From Vibrio vulnificus NBRC 15645 = ATCC 27562 (GTDB taxonomy: Bacteria; Pseudomonadota; Gammaproteobacteria; Enterobacterales; Vibrionaceae): DNA of 64,000 nt. The notes beneath the pieces were generated by a model that ran no database searches, had not been told where the DNA came from, and saw only the letters and a list, made by a program, of their open reading frames with translations. The stretch's first letter is position 1; each line of letters starts with the position of its first letter. The stretch lies in assembly GCF_002224265.1 (NCBI RefSeq), contig NZ_CP012881.1:2666001-2730000 (forward strand), read 5' to 3'. Shown piece by piece: positions 26,345-38,668 of the stretch. Position numbers and translations under genes: made by a program.

Positions 26345-27274
26345 TTATTTATCGATAGCGGAGGGTAAATTCTCTTCTAATGGGAATTTTCGCTGATATC
26401 TTGGCAGCATTGACTCATTTCCTAACAAGCCTCCTTGGTGAATATACAGCAGCGTTTTATCTTTATTTTCCTCTAACCAAGGGAGCAAGCAGCGCCACAT
26501 GAGCGGGTCGTATAGGAGGTCAAACTCAATATCGGTGTGATTGAGTAGCGACAACCAGGTTTGGTAGTCCTCTTTATACAGCTTGCCGAAATGGTGCTTG
26601 TTGGGTGGGGTAAGGCGCTGGGGATGGTCTGTTTCGCCTAATTGCTCAAATTGGCTGGTGAGGTAGCTGTCGCCTCCGACACACGCACAGGTCAAAACAT
26701 CAATGCCATGAGGTTTAAGGTATTTGTGCAGATAAAGTGCGGTGGTGCCGGTTCCTGACGGGAGCGCGACGACAAATTGTTTCGACGGTTCAAAGCGTGA
26801 CCAAGTCAGCAGTTCCAAAGCCAGCTGTTTGATGCCTTCTTCTGCCAGTTCAAAGCGCCCACCTTCTGGAACGACATAGCAGGCATCTGATGGCTGTCTT
26901 ACTTGCTCGATATATTGCTGAGGATGCATGCCGGGAGCGTGTTGAGAGACCTCGATGATCTCCGCGCCGAGCTCTAACGCACCACGATAGTTACCTTGTG
27001 GGCGTGAGCGTAGCCATTCTGGTAAGTGGTCGACATAAAACTCGAGTTTCCAACCTTTGATGCGTGCCAACGCGGCCAAAGAAAAGAGAGAGTTTGCTTG
27101 CGCGGAGCCATAACTGATCAGAGTGGTGATATTGGGCAAATTGGCGTTCAATAAGCTCATGAATTTTCTTGCCTTATTCCCGCTAAAGTGGGAATGCAAC
27201 AAGTCGTCACGTTTTAGGTAAAAGGTATGACCGGCGTAACAATGTTGAGTAATGGGGCTGTTATCGAGTTTCAT
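26345..27274 (-). CDS. D-cysteine desulfhydrase / ACC deaminase-like PLP enzyme
   Basis: The product has 309 residues. The PLP lysine lies in FSGNKARKFMSLL (about residue 34), the serine/asparagine site in YGSAQANSLFSLAALA, and the phosphate-binding glycine-rich loop in ALPSGTGTTALYLHKYL. Family members convert D-cysteine to pyruvate, H2S and ammonia, or open the cyclopropane ring of ACC; the first is more common in Vibrio. Length is slightly shorter than DcyD. It stands alone between the SulP gene and a divergent GGDEF-EAL gene. Confidence 0.85.
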   Translation of the reverse strand: MKLDNSPITQHCYAGHTFYLKRDDLLHSHFSGNKARKFMSLLNANLPNITTLISYGSAQANSLFSLAALARIKGWKLEFYVDHLPEWLRSRPQGNYRGALELGAEIIEVSQHAPGMHPQQYIEQVRQPSDACYVVPEGGRFELAEEGIKQLALELLTWSRFEPSKQFVVALPSGTGTTALYLHKYLKPHGIDVLTCACVGGDSYLTSQFEQLGETDHPQRLTPPNKHHFGKLYKEDYQTWLSLLNHTDIEFDLLYDPLMWRCLLPWLEENKDKTLLYIHQGGLLGNESMLPRYQRKFPLEENLPSAIDK

Positions 27275-27442
27275 TACGTGTGATGTTATTGACTTAAAAG
27301 AAAATAAATATAAATGATAAATTGGAAGGTCGTGTCGCTGCGATTTTAAGCGTTGAGAGAAAAAGTCTCAACACTAAGACGCAACAGCTAGCGATACTTC
27401 AGTTCTTAAAAATACTACGTCAAGGCTGGAGCTTTAGAAAAC

Positions 27443-29938
27443 GTGCATTCGAGTTCAGATCAAAACATTCTACGGCTAATTCGTATAATTCCGTTGTGCA
27501 TCATTACAGGCTTTATGTTGATCTTGGTGGCGGTGATCGTCAATGGCAATAAAAGCCGCACTACGCAATTGATTGAAACACTGCGCAGCGATTTCACCGA
27601 CAATCAAAAAGCCAATGTTGCACGACAAGTTGAAAGTGTTTATCAGCAGTTAGAGTATGAGCGCGGTCAAACGATTCATGTTCTTAAAGCCTCAGTAAAA
27701 GCCCGCACCTTAGAAGCTTATCAAATCATCGAAAGTATATACAAAGCCAATCAACATCTTTCAGAGAAGGAAGTGACTCAACTGGTGATGGAAGCGCTGC
27801 GTGATGTCCGATTCAACGATGGGCGCGGCTACTATTTTATCTACAAGATGGATGGCACAACGGTCATGCATCCTCTTCGTCCAGATCTAGAACAAACCTC
27901 CACATGGGAATTGCAAGACACACAAGGCGGCTATATTGCCCGAGATATTGTGCGCAACATTCGCAGTTCCACTGATGGGGGCGCGTTTTCTCGCTGGTGG
28001 TTTCAAAAACCGGGCTTTGGCACGCAAGAGTTTGAGAAAATTGGCTATGCCAAACACTTTGCCCCTTACGATTGGTTTATTGGTACCGGGGAATACACGG
28101 TTGATGTGGAAGCGTATATCCAAAAACGGATGCTGAAGTGGCTCTCAGAGTTTCGCTTTGATAGCAACGGCTACATTTTTGTGTTGAATATGGAAGGTGA
28201 GACCATCGCTCATATTGACCGTAGCAAGCTGAGCGTGAATCAACCGCACTTATTGCAGCTTTTCCTTGATGCGCTAGAGAAAACCGGAGATGAAAACGCC
28301 GCGTTTGTTCGCTATGAAAGTGCCTATGTGCCGAAAGCCGTGACCAGCGGAGAGAAAATCAGTTACGTCAAAAAGCTGCCGGAATGGGGTTGGGTGATCG
28401 GTGGTGGGGTTTATCTGTCGGAGATCGAAAAATTCATTGATAAGCAAGGGCGTGATTTGCGTGACCGCTACCGCTCTGAGCTGTTTAAAATTCTCACGCT
28501 TTGTCTGTTATTGGCGTTTGTTTTGGCGTCGTTATCACTGGCAGTCAGTCACTACATTGGCCGTCGTTTTAATCAATATCAAAAACGCATTCGCACCGAT
28601 TTTAAAAAACTGGAACAGAGCCAAGAGCAACTGGCCTACCAAGCGAAGCACGATTCTCTCACCAAACTGCCAAACCGCTCCTTGCTGGAAGTACAAATTG
28701 TGTCAGGCATTCAACGTTGCCGAGTAAGTGGTAAGCAACTGGCGGTGATGTTTGTTGATTTGGATAACTTTAAGAAGGTGAATGATCAACATGGTCACAA
28801 AGTGGGTGATGAGTTACTGCTCAGAGTAGGTGAGAAGTTCAGCCAACTGCTGCGACCGGGTGACAGCGTAGCCCGTTTTGGCGGAGATGAGTTTGTCTTC
28901 TGTTTTGCAGAGCTAAGCAGTAAGGAAGAGGCCGAGATGCTGGCAGAAAGCGTTCGACGTTCATTGACCGACCATTTCATTTTGCATGGCGCTTTGGTGT
29001 CAACATCGTGCAGTGTTGGTGTGGCGATGTATCCTCAAGATGGTGACAGCGCCGATCAATTAATTGCCAATGCAGACATTGTGTTGTTCCGTTCGAAAGC
29101 TCAACACAAAGGGCAAGTGATGTTCTATGATCAGAGCATTAACGAGCAGGTCCAATACGATTTCCTTTTGGAAGATGAGTTGAAATACGCCATTGAGCGC
29201 GAGGAGCTAGAGGTGTATTACCAGCCGCAAGTGAACCCAAGAACCGGTCAGATTGAAGGCGTTGAGGCGCTGTGTCGATGGACCAATGGCTACCTCGGTG
29301 CGGTGTCTCCGATGAAATTCATACAGATTGCCGAAATCTCTGGGCAGATCTTCGCGATTGGTGATTTTGTGCTGCGCAAAGCGTGTTCGGACATGAAGTG
29401 GCTAGCGCAAACCACAGGGCGAACCATGCCGGTTTCGATCAATATTTCCCCGAAACAATTACTGCAAAAAGGTTTTGTTAATGGTGTGTATTGCGTAACT
29501 CGCGAGTTGGATATTGATTGCCGCTTGATCACCTTAGAGATTACTGAAAACGTGTTTATCGAAGAGTTGGAAGAGGTTAAACCTATCATGGAAGAGCTGC
29601 GCCAACTCGGCTTCCATATCTCGTTGGATGACTTTGGTACCGGTTTCTCATCGCTCAGTTATTTGAATGCGCTACCCATCAGTGAAATTAAGATAGATCG
29701 CTCGTTTGTCAGCAATATGCTCAGTCGATCGCAGAGTGAAAGTTTGGTCAAGACCATCGTAGCGATTGGTCATTCCAACCGAATTATTGTGGTGGCGGAA
29801 GGGGTCGAGACGGTTGACCAGCAAATCCGCTTACATCAACTGGGTTGTGACCGTCTTCAGGGGTATTTGTTCTCTAAACCCGTGTCACTAAAAGATCTGG
29901 TAAACGTCGTTGAAGCCAGCAGAACCGCTAGCGTTTAA
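27443..29938 (+). CDS. Cache-GGDEF-EAL bifunctional c-di-GMP enzyme
   Basis: The product has 831 residues. A membrane segment (about 9-33) leads to two Cache-type periplasmic units (GRGYYFIYKMDGTTVMHPLR; NGYIFVLNMEGETIAHIDRS), then a second membrane segment (about 350-372). The GGDEF domain is intact (RFGGDEFVF) with an inhibitory RxxD site (RPGD) five residues before it. The EAL domain is also intact (GVEALCRW, LEITENVF, LDDFGTGFSSLSYL). It could therefore both make and degrade c-di-GMP under periplasmic ligand control. GTG start at 27443 is preceded by GGAG. Confidence 0.93.
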   Translation: MHSSSDQNILRLIRIIPLCIITGFMLILVAVIVNGNKSRTTQLIETLRSDFTDNQKANVARQVESVYQQLEYERGQTIHVLKASVKARTLEAYQIIESIYKANQHLSEKEVTQLVMEALRDVRFNDGRGYYFIYKMDGTTVMHPLRPDLEQTSTWELQDTQGGYIARDIVRNIRSSTDGGAFSRWWFQKPGFGTQEFEKIGYAKHFAPYDWFIGTGEYTVDVEAYIQKRMLKWLSEFRFDSNGYIFVLNMEGETIAHIDRSKLSVNQPHLLQLFLDALEKTGDENAAFVRYESAYVPKAVTSGEKISYVKKLPEWGWVIGGGVYLSEIEKFIDKQGRDLRDRYRSELFKILTLCLLLAFVLASLSLAVSHYIGRRFNQYQKRIRTDFKKLEQSQEQLAYQAKHDSLTKLPNRSLLEVQIVSGIQRCRVSGKQLAVMFVDLDNFKKVNDQHGHKVGDELLLRVGEKFSQLLRPGDSVARFGGDEFVFCFAELSSKEEAEMLAESVRRSLTDHFILHGALVSTSCSVGVAMYPQDGDSADQLIANADIVLFRSKAQHKGQVMFYDQSINEQVQYDFLLEDELKYAIEREELEVYYQPQVNPRTGQIEGVEALCRWTNGYLGAVSPMKFIQIAEISGQIFAIGDFVLRKACSDMKWLAQTTGRTMPVSINISPKQLLQKGFVNGVYCVTRELDIDCRLITLEITENVFIEELEEVKPIMEELRQLGFHISLDDFGTGFSSLSYLNALPISEIKIDRSFVSNMLSRSQSESLVKTIVAIGHSNRIIVVAEGVETVDQQIRLHQLGCDRLQGYLFSKPVSLKDLVNVVEASRTASV

Positions 29939-29956
29939 GGCGTGACATCAACATAC

Positions 29957-29985
29957 AAAAAGCCAAGGTCGAGACCTTGGCTTTT
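29957..29985. terminator. Bidirectional terminator between GGDEF-EAL gene and ygiQ
   Basis: AAAAGCCAAGGTC and GACCTTGGCTTTT pair perfectly around GA between convergent genes. Confidence 0.85.
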
Positions 29986-30033
29986 GAACACTTAGAGGCG
30001 CTTTGTGATCACAGACGCCTCTTTTTATTGGCT

Positions 30034-32340
<2,307 letters not shown>

Positions 32341-32492
32341 AAAATAACCTCAGATTTTGCGAGCGCGAATTATAGCGGCTTGTGAGACCACTATCCACAA
32401 CTACATAACCCTAGTTTTATCACGTTTTTTTGCTAACCAAAGCCCACTGGTAAGAAGCAAGGTAAAAACTGTAGAGGTAGTCAAGGTTAACG

Positions 32493-35012
32493 ATGGGCAA
32501 CGATTCTATAATTATGAAACAAGAGTCGTATTTGGCATGGAGTTGGCCCATGGATGAGAAGTTAGTTGGTTCGTCGAGTGAAGTTCAGGATCATGAAAAT
32601 GTCATTGGTGTCGCGTTTGACTGGCGGCTCAACTTTGTTACTCAGCGGTTTGAATGCGAAGAGAGTACCGCCTATGCCTTATTTGGTGTGGAGATCTTTC
32701 CGATTACCACTAAGCAACTCATCCAATGGTTGCCGATTTCTCAACGGAAAAAAGCGATAGACGTTTTTCGCCAAGTGTTAATGACGGGTGTCAGTCAACG
32801 TTACCAATGTGCGCTCGTGACGCCGTTAAACATTGTCACGTTTGTTGAGTTTGATATTGAAAAACAAGGGGAGAATCAGCTTGCTGGAACCGTCACACCA
32901 TTATTGCTCCTGCGTGATGCCGATGAAGTGGCCGAGCTGTTTTATCGCTTGTTTGAAAACGACCACCATGGCATTTTAGTGACCGATGAAGAGACTCGCA
33001 TCCTCGCGTGTAATGCCTATTTTGAACGCCTTACTGGGTATCATCGCCGCGATCTTATTGGACTTAAATCTCGTATTTTTAACGCAGACAAACACTCCGA
33101 GCATTTCTATCAGTCGATGTGGCACGCCCTTGCAACGGAGGGCAGTTGGTCTGGGGCGATTTTGACCCGAACCTCAGGGGGAGAGAATACGCCACAAGAT
33201 CTTACCATCCAGAAAGTGACTTTAGCGGGTCGAGATTATTTTATTGGCTTTAGTGCTGATCTCTCTACGCATCTCAATCGCCTTAATGATCGGGAAAAAG
33301 GAGGCATTGATCTTCTCACTCAATTGCCCTCTAAAGAGAAGTTCCTGCGTTTATTGGAGGTTTGGTACCAAAGTGAAAGTGACAAATCAACGCTCCTCCT
33401 TCTGGCAATACAACCGAATTTCTCTTACAGCACAGAGCTGAATGCGAAAAGAGAATTTGCTCAGTTTCTGTTTGAGCACAGCCATAATCACTTAGTGGGC
33501 TATCTTGGCAATGATCGCTTTGTTGTTGGGCTGGAGATTAAACATCATCCGCATATTTCTCTCATTCGTCAGGTTCGCCAACGTATGAAGCGATTTTTTC
33601 ACGGTTTCAAGCAAGCCAAAGGCGAAGTTTCGCAAGCGCTAACCCAAGGAAAAACCGGTGTTTCGGTTCTCGGTGTTGACGCAAAAACGCCGGCAGCACT
33701 GTTCACTCATGCAAATCAGGCTCTGTTGGAAATGCATTCAGGGCAGCAACGACACATCAGTTTTTATGATCACGCTATGCACTTGCAAATCGAAAAGAAA
33801 AAGCGCTTAGAAACCTTATTGCTTGAGTGTATCGAGCAGAAAACCATTGAGGTGCATTACCAACCGATTATCGATCTACAACAGTGGCGAGTAGATAAGT
33901 TCGAAGCCTTGTGCCGGTTTCCCCCCGAATTGAGTGAACAAGCCTCGGTTCAAGAGTTGATCAATATCGCCGAAGACTTGGACATGATTGAAACCCTCGA
34001 CCAGCAGGTGGCAAGGCGAGCATTAAGCGATCTTGAGTATTTACAGTCGTGTTTTGGGCCACAAGTAGGCATTTCGTTTAATCGTTCCATCAGTTCTTCA
34101 ACGGGTGTCAGTCAGTTGTTGATGCAAACGGCGTTGCTGATTGATGAAAGTGGCGTACAACCTGAGCAAGTGACGGTGGAAATCACGGAAAATGCCTATT
34201 TTGAAAGTGAAGAACACAAAGCCGATGGACTGAAGCTGCTGCGTAAAGCGGGCGTTTCTGTTGCCGTTGACGATTTTGGTACCGGTTACTCTTCGTTTCA
34301 ATACCTCACACAATGCCATTTTGATGTGCTCAAAATCGATCGCGCGTTTGTGCAAAATATTCGTGTTAACTCCAATCAATATCGCATTGTGCGTTCGCTG
34401 ACAGAGCTTTCGCATCAACTGGGTTTGCGGGTGGTCGCTGAAGGGGTAGAAAGCGAAACCGAGCTGCAAATTTTGGCACAAATCGGTGTGGACAGCGTTC
34501 AGGGGTACTTTTTTGCTAAGCCTTTTGCCCTCAAAAGTGACGCTCAGCAGCAATTCGAAGCGCTCTCTTTGGCGCCCTACCAGAAGAAATACGGCTCAAA
34601 AGGGTGCGTTTGCGATCTTGCCACGCCCGCCACGCCACATCTTGACCCAGGAGACCCAATCTCATTAGCGTTTGAATATTTGCAGCGAGATGATCTCAAC
34701 ATTATCCCGGTGGTGGACGGGCGGAAATGTGTAGGGTTTGTCGATAGAGAAGCGATGAACTTACATTTAACGCCAGGGATGGGCACAGAGCTGGAAACTA
34801 TGAAAGAAGCCGGTTTGTGGAACAAGCGCGTCAATCAAGTGATGGTGTTGAATTTTTCAACACTGCACTGGCACACACAAATGAGCGCGTTGGCGGTGGT
34901 CATTAACCAATTGGAATTGTTTCCTTGGATCATGGTGGATGACGATGGAGACTATAAAGGGGTGATTGAAATGCACTCGGTCCTTAAATATTTGCGCAAG
35001 AATCTTAGTTAG
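32493..35012 (+). CDS. PAS / degenerate GGDEF / EAL / CBS protein, copy 1
   Basis: The product has 839 residues and no clear membrane segment. Order: N-terminal sensor region, PAS domain (about 150-270: HHGILVTDEETRILACNAYF), degenerate GGDEF (GNDRF in place of GGDEF), EAL domain (about 440-690), CBS pair (about 715-835). EAL residues are retained: KFEALCRF, VEITENAYF, VDDFGTGYSS, LKIDR, VVAEGVES. It is expected to be a c-di-GMP phosphodiesterase with the GGDEF relic as a regulator. Starts at 32514 and 32550 are possible. A close paralogue lies 101 bp downstream. Confidence 0.9.
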   Translation: MGNDSIIMKQESYLAWSWPMDEKLVGSSSEVQDHENVIGVAFDWRLNFVTQRFECEESTAYALFGVEIFPITTKQLIQWLPISQRKKAIDVFRQVLMTGVSQRYQCALVTPLNIVTFVEFDIEKQGENQLAGTVTPLLLLRDADEVAELFYRLFENDHHGILVTDEETRILACNAYFERLTGYHRRDLIGLKSRIFNADKHSEHFYQSMWHALATEGSWSGAILTRTSGGENTPQDLTIQKVTLAGRDYFIGFSADLSTHLNRLNDREKGGIDLLTQLPSKEKFLRLLEVWYQSESDKSTLLLLAIQPNFSYSTELNAKREFAQFLFEHSHNHLVGYLGNDRFVVGLEIKHHPHISLIRQVRQRMKRFFHGFKQAKGEVSQALTQGKTGVSVLGVDAKTPAALFTHANQALLEMHSGQQRHISFYDHAMHLQIEKKKRLETLLLECIEQKTIEVHYQPIIDLQQWRVDKFEALCRFPPELSEQASVQELINIAEDLDMIETLDQQVARRALSDLEYLQSCFGPQVGISFNRSISSSTGVSQLLMQTALLIDESGVQPEQVTVEITENAYFESEEHKADGLKLLRKAGVSVAVDDFGTGYSSFQYLTQCHFDVLKIDRAFVQNIRVNSNQYRIVRSLTELSHQLGLRVVAEGVESETELQILAQIGVDSVQGYFFAKPFALKSDAQQQFEALSLAPYQKKYGSKGCVCDLATPATPHLDPGDPISLAFEYLQRDDLNIIPVVDGRKCVGFVDREAMNLHLTPGMGTELETMKEAGLWNKRVNQVMVLNFSTLHWHTQMSALAVVINQLELFPWIMVDDDGDYKGVIEMHSVLKYLRKNLS

Positions 35013-35113
35013 TTCGACTGGTGTAACTGCGCCTCATCACCTAATTTTAAAGAGGCTAGGGTTTTTATTAACGTCAACGCAGTGGCTAGCGTGAGGTTCG
35101 TTAAGGAAAAACT

Positions 35114-37576
35114 ATGTTACAACCTTCCAGAGGAGAGTGGCGCTCTGGCGAACATTCCACCAAGTCATCATCGTATGGCTGGCAATGGAAACACGGTGAT
35201 GCGTGCTTACATGTTGATGAAGCGCTGTTTCGTCATTTTTGGCGTATCGGACTGAGTGAGGATGTCAGCGCGTTATTTTGGTCTTCGTTTGCCACCATCG
35301 ACAAACTGCAATTACTCAACTTGCTTGATCGAGCGTGCCAATCCAAAAAATCAGGCAGCTACCGTTGTTGGATTAGCCTCAACTCGGTCAGCCACTATGT
35401 GCTGTTTCGATTTGTTCCCCAAGCGGAGAATGCCGTAGAGGGGGAAATCCGCAAACTGTTTAGTGTCGATACCAAAGGGAATGAGTTTTCGACGCTGTTT
35501 CGCCAAGCGTTCGACAATGATCATCATGGCATTCTGCTCACAGATGCCACAACACAGATCTTGCTGTGCAATCGCTACTTCGAAAATCACACCGGTTACA
35601 AGCTCAATCAAATTGTTGGGCAGCGCGCGTCGATTTTGGATTCAGGTAAGCACAGCGATGAGTTTTATCAAAGCATCTCTGAAGAGGTAAACAGCAAAGG
35701 GTTGTGGCAAGGCGTGGTGCTTATTCGTACCTTTGGCGGTGCGATTGTGCCGCAGGAACTGACGCTGCAAAAACTCACTTGTGACGATAAAATCTATTAC
35801 CTTGGTTTGTATGTTGATTTCTCTGACCGACTTTATCGAATTGCTGACATGGAACATGGTGGCGTTGAGTTGTTGACACAGCTGCCAACCGAAAAGCAGT
35901 TTACCCAGCAACTGACGGTACGCTGGATGGACTCGAACAATGATGATTTGTTAATGGTGCTGGCATTTTTGCCCAACTTCGCGGCAGGTGATGAATATGA
36001 ACTGAAACAGCGCCTGTCAGAAAGCTTGGAGAAAAACCGCATCAGTAGCGCCGTGGGTTATTTAGGCGGCAATCACTTTGTTGCGGCGATCGAATGTAAC
36101 AAAAGCCAAGGACCGAATCAGGTTCAAATCATTCATCAAACCATCCGTAAGTTTTTCGCTCAACTGACCCATTTGAGTGGTGAGGAAGTGCAAAATGCGG
36201 TGTTGGGCGGGAAAGTGGGGGTTTCGATACTTGGGCATGATACGCAAAACCCTAAAGTGATGGTGTCACACGCGGTACAAGCCATGCTTGAGCATGATGG
36301 TCAGCATAAAGGTATGATCACCTTCTATCACGGTTCGATTCACCGAGAAGTGCTGCGCAGAAGAGAGTTGGAAGAGCTGGTGGTGCGCTCGATCAAAGAG
36401 GAATCGGTAGACGTGTTTTACCAGCCGATCGTCGATACGGCGACGTGGGATATCGCCAAGTTTGAAGCGCTGTGCCGTTTTAAAGACAAACATGGCCAGT
36501 GGCAGAATACTCAAGAAATGGTTGGCATTGCTGAAGATCTTGAAATGGTTGCCGATCTGGATTGGACAGTAGGCAAGAAATCGCTCGAAGGGTTAAAAGT
36601 TATCCACCAACGTTTTGGTCGGCGGATTGGCATTACCATCAACCGTTCACTCAACACCAAGTTGGGTGCTGAAGAGGTGTTGCAAAATGCCGAGCAGATG
36701 GTTTGCATGTACGCCGATACACCTGAGTTAGTGACAATAGAGCTGACGGAAAGCGCGTATTTTGATAGCGAGTCGAACCAATCGGAATTGATAAAACGCA
36801 TTCGTCACATGGGGGTGAGCGTCGCCATTGATGATTTCGGCACAGGGTATTCCTCTTTCACCTATCTGAGTGATTGCAACTTTGATTTGCTCAAAATCGA
36901 CAGAGAGTTTGTGACCAATATTCGCATTGGTACGCACAAATATCACATCGTCCGAATGATCACGGAGCTATCCCATACCCTTAACGTGAAAGTGGTGGCC
37001 GAAGGCGTGGAAACCAAACAGGAATTGGAAGTCTTGTGCGGGTTAGGGGTAGATTTCATTCAAGGCTACTTTTTCTCTAAGCCCCTGCCTTTGGATCAAC
37101 TGCACTTAGCTTGGAACTATCAAGCTCAACTGAGTGACTTCCTTGAAAGTAACGAGAGTGTGCGAAGCATGGGCGTGCTAAGGCTCTCTTTAGCGACGCA
37201 AAGCACGCTTGGGCCTCAAGACACCCTTGGGCAAGCAAAAGCGCTTTTGGATGCGGGCAGCCTTACGGTGATACCGATTGTGGATGATGATGAATGCCTC
37301 GGCATTGTCGATAGCGAAACGCTCAATTTGCATCTTTCCGCGACGTTAGGCACAAAACTGGAAACCATGAAAGATCTCTCGATCTCGAAACGGACGCTAA
37401 ATCAGGTGATGAAGACCCAGTTCTCGAGCATCAGCTACCAGACCAAAGCGGTGGATATCGGCGAGTTGATCGTTCAAGAGTTGCCATTCCCTTGGGTGGT
37501 GTTGGATGAGTTGGGCAAATACATGGGCGTTGTGACGCAAAAAGAGGTACTGCGTTACTTTGCTCAGGGATGTTAG
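35114..37576 (+). CDS. PAS / degenerate GGDEF / EAL / CBS protein, copy 2
   Basis: The product has 820 residues and the same domain order as the preceding gene. PAS: HHGILLTDATTQILLCNRYF. The GGDEF motif has become GGNHF, which cannot form a cyclase site. EAL residues are kept: KFEALCRF, IELTESAYF, IDDFGTGYSS, LKIDRE, VVAEGVET. The CBS pair at about 700-815 keeps the segment GTKLETMKDL matching GTELETMKEA of copy 1. Similarity runs along the full length, so the pair arose by tandem duplication. Likely role: c-di-GMP phosphodiesterase sensing different cues. Confidence 0.9.
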   Translation: MLQPSRGEWRSGEHSTKSSSYGWQWKHGDACLHVDEALFRHFWRIGLSEDVSALFWSSFATIDKLQLLNLLDRACQSKKSGSYRCWISLNSVSHYVLFRFVPQAENAVEGEIRKLFSVDTKGNEFSTLFRQAFDNDHHGILLTDATTQILLCNRYFENHTGYKLNQIVGQRASILDSGKHSDEFYQSISEEVNSKGLWQGVVLIRTFGGAIVPQELTLQKLTCDDKIYYLGLYVDFSDRLYRIADMEHGGVELLTQLPTEKQFTQQLTVRWMDSNNDDLLMVLAFLPNFAAGDEYELKQRLSESLEKNRISSAVGYLGGNHFVAAIECNKSQGPNQVQIIHQTIRKFFAQLTHLSGEEVQNAVLGGKVGVSILGHDTQNPKVMVSHAVQAMLEHDGQHKGMITFYHGSIHREVLRRRELEELVVRSIKEESVDVFYQPIVDTATWDIAKFEALCRFKDKHGQWQNTQEMVGIAEDLEMVADLDWTVGKKSLEGLKVIHQRFGRRIGITINRSLNTKLGAEEVLQNAEQMVCMYADTPELVTIELTESAYFDSESNQSELIKRIRHMGVSVAIDDFGTGYSSFTYLSDCNFDLLKIDREFVTNIRIGTHKYHIVRMITELSHTLNVKVVAEGVETKQELEVLCGLGVDFIQGYFFSKPLPLDQLHLAWNYQAQLSDFLESNESVRSMGVLRLSLATQSTLGPQDTLGQAKALLDAGSLTVIPIVDDDECLGIVDSETLNLHLSATLGTKLETMKDLSISKRTLNQVMKTQFSSISYQTKAVDIGELIVQELPFPWVVLDELGKYMGVVTQKEVLRYFAQGC

Positions 37577-37666
37577 GCATGTGGCAATCTGAAGGACATC
37601 AATTGCTGTTCGATAAGGCTTTGGGTATCATGCCTGCCCAGTTTTAATCGCATAGCGTTATTCATC

Positions 37667-38353
37667 ATGGTTCAGTTCTTACTCTCTTCGTTTGCTCCAA
37701 TGTTACTAGGAGCACAACTTGTTTTGACTCTTGTTTTGGTTAAAGGCGATATTTGCCCGGGCCAACGTGGCCGCATTCATAAACTGCTTCCTGCGATTGG
37801 TTTGATGTGGATGGCGGTCTCTTCCATTGAGATTGCTGCATTTTTAGTGGTGTTTGCCATTTTCTATTTCTACTCCAAAGTACAAACGGGCAAAACGCGT
37901 GATGCAGGGCCACTTTGGGTTCTCTACTTAGCCGATGGCTTAGCGGTGTCGTTTGTTGCGATTCAGGCGATGAAGCAACCCATGTGGGGGGCGTCTGTGG
38001 CGACGGTGATGATGGTGGTACTGCTTGGCGCGGCGTTTGCGCACTTGTTGTTAGTGATTGCTCGCTCACGTTTGCAAGCCTTCCACCGCATTTTGCCGTT
38101 TAGCGGTATTGTGGCGGCGATGGGCCTAGCGCTTTCGTTGCTGGCTGTTGCGTCTGGCTTTGATGAACAGGCACAGACTCAAGCCATCACCTTGATTCTC
38201 ACCAGCCTAGCGCTGGTCATTGGCGGCATTGTGGTGTGGTGTTGGCATATTTTCACCGGAAAAACCGCCAGCAAACTTCAGCTTTCAACCTCGTGGCTGA
38301 TGGTAGTGGCTGCCACCGTCTCTATGCAGATTTTGTTTGTGGTGAATGGATAA
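37667..38353 (+). CDS. Hypothetical membrane protein, about seven segments
   Basis: The product has 228 residues with about seven hydrophobic segments, for example LLGAQLVLTLVLV near the start, IEIAAFLVVFAIFYFY, and MVVAATVSMQILFVV at the end. I do not recognise the family. The charged loops are short, and no catalytic motif is visible. It lies 90 bp after the second EAL gene on the same strand, so it may be co-transcribed, but there is no evidence for a c-di-GMP role. Confidence 0.7.
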   Translation: MVQFLLSSFAPMLLGAQLVLTLVLVKGDICPGQRGRIHKLLPAIGLMWMAVSSIEIAAFLVVFAIFYFYSKVQTGKTRDAGPLWVLYLADGLAVSFVAIQAMKQPMWGASVATVMMVVLLGAAFAHLLLVIARSRLQAFHRILPFSGIVAAMGLALSLLAVASGFDEQAQTQAITLILTSLALVIGGIVVWCWHIFTGKTASKLQLSTSWLMVVAATVSMQILFVVNG

Positions 38354-38456
38354 GTCTCATCTCTGACGAACATTCAAACATTTAGACCCGCTTCACTTTA
38401 TCCACTTGAAATAGTGACTACGCTTAATAGAGATGTACCAACAAAGGAGCGTAGTC

Positions 38457-38657
38457 ATGGATCTGAGTAACGTCGCCCGTTTAGACAGCATTATTCTACT
38501 GGGCATCGTCAACGAGAAGTTACGACTGGAATGCGACAGCTTTGAAGATCTGGTCAGCATGTACGAAATGGACGTTGAGCAAGTGGTTGGCAAACTGGAT
38601 GGTTTGGGCTACCAATACGATCCGCTCACCAACCAATTCAAATCATACTCTCGCTAG
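38457..38657 (+). CDS. DUF4250-family small protein
   Basis: The product has 66 residues. The pattern MDLSNVARLDSIILLGIVNE followed by KLRLECDSFEDL and LDGLGYQYDPLTNQFK matches what I remember of the DUF4250 family. AAAGGAGC lies 7 bases before the ATG at 38457; the in-frame ATG at 38433 is less likely. No function is known. It faces metR with a shared terminator. Confidence 0.82.
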   Translation: MDLSNVARLDSIILLGIVNEKLRLECDSFEDLVSMYEMDVEQVVGKLDGLGYQYDPLTNQFKSYSR

Positions 38658-38668
38658 TGATCATTCCC

